This document shows positions 1 to 6,019 of a stretch of DNA of 9,997 bases, piece by piece. The translations under genes and the position numbers were made by a program. The stretch is from Acidobacteriota bacterium (lineage in GTDB: Bacteria; Acidobacteriota; Terriglobia; Terriglobales; Acidobacteriaceae). How positions within the stretch are numbered: the stretch's first letter is position 1; every line of letters begins with the position of its first letter. The notes beneath the pieces were generated by a model. That model worked only from the letters and a program-made list of their open reading frames with translations, did not search any database and was not told the origin of the DNA. The DNA lies in the NCBI GenBank assembly GCA_021851465.1, contig JAJZDL010000106.1, positions 1-9,997 of the forward strand. Reading direction: 5' to 3'.

Positions 1-270
1 GTCCTCGGCCTCGGCACCTGCTTCGAGCTGCCCATCCTCATCTTTTTCCTCGCCCTCTTCGGCATCGTCGATGCCAGGTTCCTGCTGCGCCACTTCCGCT
101 ACGCCATTCTCGCCATCTTTCTGGTCGCGGCCATCATCTGTCCAGACCCCAGTCCCGTAACCATGTGCATCTTCGCCAGCCCCATGCTTGCGCTGTACTT
201 CCTCGGCGTCGGCGTCGCATACTTCGTCCACCCCAGCCGCCGCAAGGCCAAAGAGAAGCCCGCAGCATGA
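1..270 (+). CDS. tatC: Sec-independent (Tat) protein translocase subunit TatC, C-terminal part
   Basis: This is the last 89 residues of a gene whose start lies left of the window. TatC is the polytopic inner-membrane receptor that binds twin-arginine signal peptides of folded exported proteins. What is seen: a hydrophobic helix beginning GLGTCFELPILIFFLALFGI (about residues 3-22), then a short polar loop with HFRYAILAIFLVAAIICPDP (about 36-55), then a last hydrophobic helix containing ALYFLGVGVAYF and a basic tail (RRKAKEKPAA). The F-E-x-P motif, the R-Y-A-I helix start and the D-P-x-P loop are characteristic of the TatC second half. The stop TGA at 268-270 overlaps the ATG of the downstream peptidase gene, so the two are probably co-transcribed and translationally coupled. 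Identity is recognised by pattern only, but the fit is good. Confidence 0.9.
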   Translation, partial: VLGLGTCFELPILIFFLALFGIVDARFLLRHFRYAILAIFLVAAIICPDPSPVTMCIFASPMLALYFLGVGVAYFVHPSRRKAKEKPAA

Positions 271-1271
271 TAGAGCTAAAAAAATCCGCCCCGCGATCCC
301 ATAGGCTTGTCATTCTGAGCGCAGCGAAGAACCCCCGTATTTCGCTCTTGCTGTTGCTCGTTCTCGCTCTACTCTGCGCAAACGCGCCCGCGTCCGCTCA
401 GAAGCCCGCCTCCATCGACGGCGCAGTCAGCGGCCAGGCCATCTACAACCTCACCGCGCAGCTCCTCGCCGTCGCGCCCAGGCGCTTCAACGGTTCGCCC
501 GGCCACCTCGCCGCCGAGAGATTCATCAAGGACCACTTCAAGCCCGAGGCCGCCAAGGGAGACTTCGAGACCGACCAGTTCACGGCCAACACGCCCGTCG
601 GCCCGCAGACCATGCGCAACTTCATCGTCAAGTATCCCGGCAAGCGCGATGGCATCATCGTCCTTGCCTCTCACTACGAGACCAACTACCCACTGCGCGA
701 CATCGACTTTGTCGGCGCCAACGACGGCGCCTGCACCACCGCTCTGCTCATCTCGCTCGGCCAGTACTACCGCGCCCACCCGCCCCAGGGCTACTCCGTC
801 TGGCTGGTCTTCGACGACGGCGAGGAGGCCGTCCAAGCCTGGTCCGCCTCCGACTCCCTCTACGGCACCAAACACCTCGCCGCCAAGTGGTACGCCGACG
901 GCACACTCAAGCGCATCAAGGCCTTCATCGTTGCGGACATGATCGGTTACAAGGACCTCAGCATCCTTCAGGAGACGCAGTCCACCCCATGGCTGCGCTC
1001 GCTCCTCCGCCAGGCCGCCATTGACACACACAACTCCGCCTACGTCTTCAAGACTGAGGCCGCCGAGGACGACGACCACCTCCCATTCCTCCAGCGTGGC
1101 GTCCCCGCACTCGACGTCATCGACGTTGCATACGGCCCTCTCGATAACCAGACCGGCGATTACGCCTACCACCACACCCCGCAGGACACCCTCGACAAGC
1201 TCAGTCCGCAGTCCCTGCAGGTCTCCGCGGACCTCTTCCTCGAAATGGTCCGCCTCATCAACCAGCGCTGA
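267..1271 (+). CDS. Secreted M28-family metallopeptidase, glutaminyl-peptide cyclotransferase-like
   Basis: This 334-residue protein starts at the ATG at 267, which overlaps the tatC stop (ATGA). A longer in-frame start at 165 would lie wholly inside tatC and is rejected. A hydrophobic stretch (about residues 25-44, ISLLLLLVLALLCANAPASA) before AQ looks like a signal peptide, so export to the periplasm or beyond is expected. The mature part shows the M28/glutaminyl-cyclase zinc fold in order: H136 in LASHYE, D153 in GANDGA, E186-E187 in DDGEEA, D224 in VADMIG, D269-H271 in DDDHLPFLQRGVPALD, and H302/H303 in YHHTPQDTLD. The phrases DSLYGTKHLAAK and DDDHLPFLQRGVP resemble animal glutaminyl cyclases, which form N-terminal pyroglutamate. 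Aminopeptidase activity remains possible. Residues 13-24 (RLVILSAAKNPR) are encoded by a repeat-like sequence and lengthen the n-region of the signal. Confidence 0.88.
   Translation: MIELKKSAPRSHRLVILSAAKNPRISLLLLLVLALLCANAPASAQKPASIDGAVSGQAIYNLTAQLLAVAPRRFNGSPGHLAAERFIKDHFKPEAAKGDFETDQFTANTPVGPQTMRNFIVKYPGKRDGIIVLASHYETNYPLRDIDFVGANDGACTTALLISLGQYYRAHPPQGYSVWLVFDDGEEAVQAWSASDSLYGTKHLAAKWYADGTLKRIKAFIVADMIGYKDLSILQETQSTPWLRSLLRQAAIDTHNSAYVFKTEAAEDDDHLPFLQRGVPALDVIDVAYGPLDNQTGDYAYHHTPQDTLDKLSPQSLQVSADLFLEMVRLINQR
308..337 (+). repeat. Dispersed-repeat-like element inside the signal-peptide region of the M28 gene
   Basis: The stretch contains CATTCTGAGCGCAGCGAAGA, read as VILSAAKNP in the gene's frame. 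I recall very similar CATTCTGAGCG(A/C)AGCGAAGAA sequences as abundant dispersed repeats in acidobacterial genomes, where they are often read as LSEAKNL- or LSAAKNP-type peptides. Only one copy lies in this window, so repetition cannot be shown from the sequence itself. Confidence 0.5.
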
Positions 1272-1312
1272 CCGCAACGCGATAGCATCGCTGACCGCAA
1301 CGCGATAGCATC
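1267..1312 (+). repeat. Perfect 23-bp tandem duplication at the M28/TerC gene junction
   Basis: A 23-bp unit (GCTGACCGCAACGCGATAGC followed by ATC) occurs twice without mismatch, at 1267-1289 and 1290-1312. The first copy contains the TGA stop of the M28 gene. Each copy carries a GATAGCAT box, and the box of the second copy sits 6 nt before the GTG start of the TerC-family gene. The 10-bp palindrome GCATCGATGC (1308-1317) overlaps the end of the second copy and directly precedes that start. Confidence 0.95.
1306..1311 (+). promoter_or_regulatory. Candidate -10 box (TAGCAT) of the TerC-family gene
   Basis: TAGCAT fits TANNNT and ends 6 nt before the GTG at 1318. No Shine-Dalgarno sequence is visible between it and the start, so if it is a true -10 box the transcript would begin at or near the start codon (leaderless). 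No convincing -35 box is seen. The same spacing occurs before nadB and the CDF gene in this window, which raises confidence a little. Confidence 0.4.
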
Positions 1313-1317
1313 GATGC

Positions 1318-2241
1318 GTGCCCGCCACGCCCATCTCCTATTGGATCGGCTTCCACCTCGCCCTCCTCCTGCTCCTCGCCGCCGAACTGTTTTACGCCAG
1401 CCGCCAGTCCCGCCTCGGCCGCAATCCCCATCGCACGGCCCTCGCAGCTACAGCCCTCTGGATCGCCGCCGCCCTCGCTCTCGCCGCCTTCCTTCACCAC
1501 GCCCTCGGCCCCGCCGCCAGCGTGCAGTACCTCTCCGGCTACGCCATCGAAGAGTCGCTCTCCATCGACAACCTCTTCGTCTTCCTTCTCCTCTTCCGCC
1601 TCTTCCAGATCGCGCCCGCCAACCAGCCCCGCGTCCTCTTCTGGGGCGTGGCCGGAGCGGTCCTCCTACGCGGTCTCTTCATCGCCGGCGGCCTCGCCCT
1701 GCTCGCCCACTTCCATTGGATCGCCTGCCTCTTCGCCGCAATCCTCCTCATCGCCGCAATCCGCATGGTGCTCCCCGAAGCGCAACACCAGCCAGACCGC
1801 ATGCCCCGCTGGCTCGCCTGGCTCACGCGCCTGCATCCCATCAGCCCGCGTCAGGACCGCTTCGTCGTCCGCGAGAATGGCCGTCCCACCGCGACCCTCC
1901 TCCTGCTCGCGCTCATCGCCATCGAACTCTCCGACCTCGTCTTCGCGCTCGATTCCATCCCCGCCGTCCTCTCCATCACGCGCCACGCATTCCTGGCCTA
2001 CACATCGAACATCATGGCCGTCATGGGACTCCGATCGCTCTACTTCGTGCTCATCGGCGCGCTCTCCCGCTTGCGCTTCCTGCACTACGGCCTGGCCGCA
2101 GTGCTCGCCTTCGCCGCGCTCAAGATGCTCGCCGCCCAATGGATCGCGATCGCCCCGCTCGCATCGCTCGCCGTCATCCTTGCCCTCATCGCGCTCACCC
2201 TCGTCGCGTCCCTCTGCGCCCCACGCATTTCTATGCAATAA
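1318..2241 (+). CDS. TerC/Alx-family integral membrane protein
   Basis: This 307-residue protein starts at GTG 1318; an ATG at 1314 is in another frame. It is a polytopic inner-membrane protein with about nine hydrophobic segments (roughly residues 8-27, 41-63, 72-98, 106-129, 134-152, 192-215, 225-247, 254-273 and 278-300). The TerC signature is clear: acidic intramembrane motifs ESLSIDNLFVF (79-89) and ELSDLVFALDSIPAV (203-217), then SNIMAVMGLRSLYF (230-243). The length is close to that of E. coli Alx. Members of the family are linked to tellurium resistance and to Mn2+ export during protein secretion or alkaline stress; which applies here is unknown. It lies 46 bp after the M28 gene. Its 3' end overlaps convergent nadB by 11 bp, with no hairpin terminator seen. 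Confidence 0.9.
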   Translation: MPATPISYWIGFHLALLLLLAAELFYASRQSRLGRNPHRTALAATALWIAAALALAAFLHHALGPAASVQYLSGYAIEESLSIDNLFVFLLLFRLFQIAPANQPRVLFWGVAGAVLLRGLFIAGGLALLAHFHWIACLFAAILLIAAIRMVLPEAQHQPDRMPRWLAWLTRLHPISPRQDRFVVRENGRPTATLLLLALIAIELSDLVFALDSIPAVLSITRHAFLAYTSNIMAVMGLRSLYFVLIGALSRLRFLHYGLAAVLAFAALKMLAAQWIAIAPLASLAVILALIALTLVASLCAPRISMQ

Positions 2242-3823
2242 ACCGCAGCTCGCCCCGCTGCACCACCGAGTGCCGCGCCACGCCCGCCCGCGCCGGAAAG
2301 TCCTTCCGGTAGTGCGCTCCGCGGCTCTCTTCCCGCCCCAGCGCAGACTGCACGATCGCCTCCGCCACCGTCAACAGGTTGCGCGCCTCCAACGCCCGCC
2401 GCGTCATCCCGCCCGGCTGCCGATTCCGCAGCGCAACCAACCCCGCCTGCGCCCGCCGCAGCCCCGCCTCATCGCGCAGCAGTCCCGCATCGCGCCACAT
2501 CAGCGCCCGCAACTCGGCAATCCCCGCCTCTATGTCCTTAACCTCAACCGCGCCCAACGCCACTGCGTCCGCGCCTCCCTGCTCCCCGTCTCCACTTCCC
2601 TGCTCCTCGACCATCGCCTCCGCCGCCAACGCACCGAACACCAACCCCTCCAGCAACGAGTTGCTGGCCAGCCGGTTCGCCCCATGCACGCCCGTGCAGG
2701 CCGCCTCGCCCGCCGCGTACAGGCCCGCAAGCGAGCTCCGCCCATGCACGTCCGTCCGAATCCCTCCCATTGAATAGTGCGCCGCCGGTCGCACCGGAAT
2801 CGGGTCCCGTCCCAGATCCAACCCATGCTCCGCCAGAAACGCGCTGATCCCAGGAAACCGTGCCTTCCAGTCCAGCTTCTTTCCCGCCTTCCGCATCTCC
2901 AGATAGACCACTCCATTCATGCCCTCGCGCTCGATCGCCCGCGCCACCACGTCGCGCGGCGCCAACTCCAGTCCCGCATGGTACCGTTCCATGAACCGTT
3001 CGCCCTGCGCATTCACCAGCCATGCGCCCTCGCCGCGCAGCGCCTCGCTCATCAAAAATCGCGGCGCGCCCTCCATCGCAAACGCCGTCGGATGGAACTG
3101 GTAGAACTCCATGTCCATCAGCTCCACGCCCGCGCGGTACGCCATCGCAATCCCGTCGCCGGTGGCCACCGCCGGGTTCGTCGTCTCGCTGTAGACCTGG
3201 CCCGCGCCGCCGCTGGCCAGCAGCACGGCGCGCGCCCGCACCGCGTGCAACTCTCCCGCCGCATCCAGCAGCGTCGCCCCCACAACCCGCGCGGCCCCAT
3301 CGCCGGATGTGCTCACGGTCAGATTCACCGTCGTCGCCCACTCCATCAGCTCCACACGCGCCATCCCGCGCACATGGCGCAGCAGAGACACCGCGATCTC
3401 CCGCCCCGTCGCGTCCCCATTGGCATGTAAAATCCGCGCCAGGCTGTGCGCGCCCTCCCGCGTCTTCATCAACTCGCCGACCCGTGCCGTCTCTGCCCCT
3501 GCCGCGTCCCCCGCCCCATAGCGATCGAACCCAGTGCCCCACCCGATCAGCTCCTCCACTCGCCGCGGCCCCTGCTCCACCAACACCGCCGCCGCCCGCG
3601 CATCCACCAGCCCATCGCCTGCCGCAACCGTATCTGCCAGGTGCAGCGCAACGTCCTCCTCGCCGCCCATCGCTACCGCAATTCCACCCTGCGCGTACGC
3701 GGTGTTCGATTCGGACAGCCCTTCCTTCGTAACCAGCAGAACTCTGCCCACTTCGGCAAGGCCCGCCGCCGCCCGCAACCCGGCAACTCCACTGCCCACC
3801 ACCAAAAAATCCACAGCACGCAT
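2231..3823 (-). CDS. nadB: L-aspartate oxidase
   Basis: NadB oxidises L-aspartate to iminoaspartate with FAD as cofactor, the first step of de novo NAD synthesis; NadA then makes quinolinate. The protein has 530 residues, close to the 540 of E. coli. Seen in order: the FAD dinucleotide-binding loop VGSGVAG (9-15), the flavin-region motif SESNTAYAQGGIA (37-49), ASGGAGQVY (203-211), the substrate-region motif EFYQFHPTAF (239-248) with H244, R290 in APRDVVARAIE, HYSMGGIRTD (349-358) with H349, and GANRLASNSLLEGLVFG (381-397) with R384. These match the catalytic positions H244, R290, H351 and R386 of the E. coli enzyme. A Gly/Glu-rich linker (about 406-420) precedes a C-terminal helical domain. 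The ATG at 3823 lies only a few residues before the FAD loop, as is normal. No nadA or nadC is nearby. The gene is divergent from aroB. Confidence 0.96.
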   Translation of the reverse strand: MRAVDFLVVGSGVAGLRAAAGLAEVGRVLLVTKEGLSESNTAYAQGGIAVAMGGEEDVALHLADTVAAGDGLVDARAAAVLVEQGPRRVEELIGWGTGFDRYGAGDAAGAETARVGELMKTREGAHSLARILHANGDATGREIAVSLLRHVRGMARVELMEWATTVNLTVSTSGDGAARVVGATLLDAAGELHAVRARAVLLASGGAGQVYSETTNPAVATGDGIAMAYRAGVELMDMEFYQFHPTAFAMEGAPRFLMSEALRGEGAWLVNAQGERFMERYHAGLELAPRDVVARAIEREGMNGVVYLEMRKAGKKLDWKARFPGISAFLAEHGLDLGRDPIPVRPAAHYSMGGIRTDVHGRSSLAGLYAAGEAACTGVHGANRLASNSLLEGLVFGALAAEAMVEEQGSGDGEQGGADAVALGAVEVKDIEAGIAELRALMWRDAGLLRDEAGLRRAQAGLVALRNRQPGGMTRRALEARNLLTVAEAIVQSALGREESRGAHYRKDFPARAGVARHSVVQRGELRFIA

Positions 3824-3829
3824 GATTCA

Positions 3830-3835
3830 AGGCTA
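3830..3835 (-). promoter_or_regulatory. Candidate -10 box (TAGCCT) of nadB
   Basis: Read on the minus strand, TAGCCT (TANNNT) is followed by exactly 6 nt (TGAATC) and then the nadB ATG. No Shine-Dalgarno sequence is visible in that gap. The layout equals that before the TerC-family and CDF genes and suggests a leaderless transcript. No clear -35 was identified. Confidence 0.35.
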
Positions 3836-3852
3836 CCACCGCAACATTGCGG

Positions 3853-3888
3853 GCATTCCACCCATCCCGCATGGGATGGGTGGAATGC
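3853..3888. repeat. Perfect inverted repeat (16-bp arms, 4-nt loop) between nadB and aroB
   Basis: The left arm GCATTCCACCCATCCC (3853-3868) is exactly complementary to the right arm (3873-3888), with a GCAT loop. It lies in the 112-bp space between two divergent starts, centred about 47 bp from nadB and 65 bp from aroB. No T-tract follows on either side, so it is not a typical terminator. It could be a REP-like dispersed hairpin or a long operator. Confidence 0.9.
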
Positions 3889-3920
3889 ACACAGCCTGCG
3901 CCACGGTCCTCTCCCTGCGA

Positions 3921-3926
3921 TACCAT
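3921..3926 (+). promoter_or_regulatory. Candidate -10 box (TACCAT) of aroB
   Basis: TACCAT, within GATACCAT, ends 9 nt before the GTG at 3936. It resembles the GATAGCAT box before the TerC-family gene. No Shine-Dalgarno sequence lies between box and start, so a very short or absent leader is likely if the box is used. No clear -35 is seen. Confidence 0.35.
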
Positions 3927-3935
3927 AAAGCCACT

Positions 3936-5174
3936 GTGCCCACTATCCGCGTAGCCACCGCCTCCGCCAGCCCGGCCGTCGATTACACCGTCGCCATCGC
4001 CCCCGGCCTTCTGCGCACGCTCTACCCGCGCCTGCGCAAGCTCACGCCGGGAAAGTCGCCCAGCACCTTCGTCGTTACATCGCCCGCCATCTGGGCGCTC
4101 TGGCACAAGCCCTTCCTTGCCAGCTTTCCCAAAGACAAAAAGCCAGCAGTGCTCTTCCTTCCCGCAGGCGAATCGCACAAGCGTCTCGCCACAGTCGAGT
4201 CCCTCGCCCAGCAGCTCGCTTGCGCAGGTGCGGATCGCGACTCCATCCTCCTCGCCTTCGGCGGCGGAGTCGTCGGCGACGTCACTGGGTTCCTCGCCGC
4301 CATCTACATGCGCGGCATTCGCTACGTCGGCATCCCCACCACCCTCCTCGCCCAGGTCGATTCCTCCCTCGGCGGCAAGACCGGCGTCAACCTCCTCGCC
4401 GGCAAGAACCTCATCGGCAGCTTCCACCACCCCCTCGCCGTCTTCACCGACATCGACCTCCTCCGCACCCTCCCCTCCGCCGAGCTGCGCTCCGGCCTCC
4501 AGGAAGCCATCAAGGCAGGCATCATCTATGACGCGAAGTTATTTCGCTATCTAGAACAAAATACTAATAAAATTATCGAATCTAAAAGCGCCACCCAGCC
4601 CAGCCTCTCCGCAAAATCCGCGCTCCGCAAAGAGCAGCGCACGCCGAACGCGAAGGGCACGGATGCGGGTGCCCCACATCTCGATTCTGGGATGTGGGAT
4701 TCAGCCGCCCTTCAAAAAGTCGTCACCGCCTCCGTCCGCGTCAAGGCAGAGGTCGTCGCCGCCGACGAGAAGGAGTCCGGCCTGCGCATGATTCTCAACT
4801 TCGGCCACACCGTCGGCCACGCCATCGAGGCTGCCACCCACTACCGCAAGCTCCTCCACGGCGAGGCAGTCGCCTGGGGCAGCATCGCCGCGCTGCACCT
4901 CTCGCTCAACCGCGGCCGTATCACGCCGGAAGAGTTCGCCCGCATGGCCAACCTCATCCTCCGCTACGGCCCCATTCCGCCCTTCAAGGCCGACCCTGCC
5001 AAGCTCGTCTCGCTCACCAGCGCCGACAAGAAGAAGCGCAGCGGCCGCCGCGCCTTCGTCCTCGCTACCGGCATCGGCCGCACCGAAGTCGTCTACGACG
5101 TCACCGACGCCGAACTCCTCGCAGCCACCCGCGCCATGCTCACCGATATGCGTGCCTCCGAGCGGGTGCGCTGA
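3936..5174 (+). CDS. aroB: 3-dehydroquinate synthase with an extra internal segment
   Basis: AroB converts DAHP to 3-dehydroquinate, the second step of the shikimate pathway, using NAD and a divalent metal in the cytosol. The start chosen is GTG 3936 (PTIRVATASASPAVDYTVAI), because the sequence further upstream is the nadB promoter region and its inverted repeat. Seen in the 412 residues: the NAD-binding loop FGGGVVGD (108-115), PTTLLAQVDSSLGGKTGVN (134-152), GKNLIGSFHHP (156-166), metal ligands E190 (LQEAIKAGII), H291 (NFGHTVGHAIE) and H308 (LLHGEAVAWG), plus KAEVVAADEKESGLR (270-284). Usual length is about 360. The excess is about 38 residues near 219-256, preceded by an AT-rich stretch with codons unlike the rest. 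All recognised catalytic residues are kept, so the enzyme is probably active. menG follows after 2 bp. Confidence 0.95.
   Translation: MPTIRVATASASPAVDYTVAIAPGLLRTLYPRLRKLTPGKSPSTFVVTSPAIWALWHKPFLASFPKDKKPAVLFLPAGESHKRLATVESLAQQLACAGADRDSILLAFGGGVVGDVTGFLAAIYMRGIRYVGIPTTLLAQVDSSLGGKTGVNLLAGKNLIGSFHHPLAVFTDIDLLRTLPSAELRSGLQEAIKAGIIYDAKLFRYLEQNTNKIIESKSATQPSLSAKSALRKEQRTPNAKGTDAGAPHLDSGMWDSAALQKVVTASVRVKAEVVAADEKESGLRMILNFGHTVGHAIEAATHYRKLLHGEAVAWGSIAALHLSLNRGRITPEEFARMANLILRYGPIPPFKADPAKLVSLTSADKKKRSGRRAFVLATGIGRTEVVYDVTDAELLAATRAMLTDMRASERVR
4590..4703 (+). repeat. Repeat-like insertion within aroB, with a hairpin
   Basis: This segment encodes about 38 residues that have no counterpart in the AroB proteins I know: E. 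coli has about 22 residues between the LEEN-type helix end and KAEVVAADE, whereas here there are 60. It contains the inverted repeat CCCACATC (4673-4680) / GATGTGGG (4691-4698) with a 10-nt loop, in a GTGCCCCACATC context like the left arm of the terminator at 8218-8258. The frame is kept. Exact borders are estimated from the protein alignment in my memory, not computed. Confidence 0.65.
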
Positions 5175-5176
5175 TT

Positions 5177-5971
5177 ATGTCGCCCCCTACCCAACCCGCC
5201 TCAACCCATGGTGCTCGCCCTACAGGCGTCTCCGATCCAGCCGCTGCCGCTGCGAGCATCCAGCAGATGTTCGACGCCATCGCGCCCACCTACGACCGCG
5301 CCAACCACTTCCTCTCGCTCGGCATCGACCGCCTCTGGTGGCTCCGCGCCGCGCGCACGCTGCGCCCCATCCTCGCCCGCCCCGAAGCCGTCGTCCTCGA
5401 TCTCTGCTGCGGCACCGGTGACATGACGCTCGCCCTCGACAAGCTCCGCCCCCAGCCTTTGCGCGCAACTCACACCTCACACCTCACAACTGTCTCTCCC
5501 GTCATCGCCCTCGACTTCTCCCACAACATGCTCGCGCTGGCACAGCCGAAATTCGCCGGACGCAACATCCGCGCCATCGAGGCCGACGCGCTCCATCTCC
5601 CCTTCGCCGACAACTCCATCGACCTCGTCACCTGCGCCTTCGGCTTCCGCAACCTGGCCAGCTACCCCGACGGCCTCGCCGAGCTGTACCGCGTCCTCCG
5701 CCCCACAGGCCAGATCGCCATCCTCGACTTCAACCAACCCACCGGCCTCGTGGGCGCGCTCTACTCGCTCTACTTCAAACACCTCCTGCCACGCCTCGGC
5801 CGCCTCATCTCACGCGATCCCGCCGCCTACAACTACCTCCCCGAATCCGTCGCCCGCTTTCCGCGCCCATCGCGCATGATCGAACTCATCGCCGCGACCG
5901 GTTTCATCAACCCCACCTGGACGCCTTACACCTTCGGCGTCGCCGGACTCTACCGCGCCACCAAAGCCTGA
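5177..5971 (+). CDS. menG: Demethylmenaquinone methyltransferase (UbiE/MenG family)
   Basis: This is a class I SAM-dependent methyltransferase that adds the ring C-methyl group to demethylmenaquinone (or the equivalent ubiquinone precursor in other bacteria). Menaquinone is the likely quinone in the inferred host. The 264-residue protein starts at ATG 5177, 2 bp after the aroB stop, so coupling with aroB is likely. Family marks in order: MFDAIAPTYDRANHFLSLGIDRLWW (from residue 31), SAM-binding VLDLCCGTGDMT (73-84), ALDFSHNMLALA (111-122), EADALHLPFADNSIDLV (135-151), FGFRNLASYPDGL (155-167), RVLRPTGQIAILDF (172-185) and YNYLPESVARFP (218-229). An N-terminal Ala/Pro-rich tail (1-27) is poorly conserved. 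Residues about 91-107 form a longer loop than usual, encoded partly by a CTCACAC tandem repeat. Confidence 0.93.
   Translation: MSPPTQPASTHGARPTGVSDPAAAAASIQQMFDAIAPTYDRANHFLSLGIDRLWWLRAARTLRPILARPEAVVLDLCCGTGDMTLALDKLRPQPLRATHTSHLTTVSPVIALDFSHNMLALAQPKFAGRNIRAIEADALHLPFADNSIDLVTCAFGFRNLASYPDGLAELYRVLRPTGQIAILDFNQPTGLVGALYSLYFKHLLPRLGRLISRDPAAYNYLPESVARFPRPSRMIELIAATGFINPTWTPYTFGVAGLYRATKA
5469..5488 (+). repeat. Short tandem repeat (CTCACAC, nearly three units) inside menG
   Basis: Two full CTCACAC units and a third partial one (CTCACA) run without interruption. They encode part of a Thr/Ser/His loop (about residues 98-104 of MenG) between the GTGD motif and the following strand, where the family is normally shorter. 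Confidence 0.85.
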
Positions 5972-6007
5972 GCGGCCCGCCAAGTGCCTTCCATGCCAGA
6001 TACAAGG

Positions 6008-6013
6008 TACGAT
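6008..6013 (+). promoter_or_regulatory. Candidate -10 box (TACGAT) of the CDF transporter gene
   Basis: TACGAT (TANNNT) ends exactly 6 nt before the ATG at 6020, which supports that start over GTG 5984 and ATG 5993. An AAGG at 6004-6007 lies 12 nt from the ATG, rather far for a ribosome binding site, so a leaderless start is a reasonable alternative. Confidence 0.38.
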
Positions 6014-6019
6014 TCATCC

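Noticed and set aside
369..1334. Long minus-strand open frame opposite the M28 gene (321 codons)
   Set aside because: It has biased Val/Gly/Asp/Glu composition typical of antisense frames in GC-rich DNA and no recognisable motif; the plus-strand frame carries the full set of M28 residues.
2231..2241. Possible terminator at the TerC/nadB convergent junction
   Set aside because: The two genes overlap by 11 bp and no stem followed by T's is visible around the junction.
3534..3935. Upstream extension of the aroB frame to earlier start codons
   Set aside because: It would overlap nadB and read through the inverted repeat; the resulting peptide has no resemblance to AroB N-termini, and GTG 3936 directly begins the family-like sequence.
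2544..4430. Very long minus-strand open frame (628 codons) crossing nadB and aroB
   Set aside because: It is Gly/Arg/Ala-rich, runs through two clearly real genes on either strand and has no domain; it is a composition shadow.
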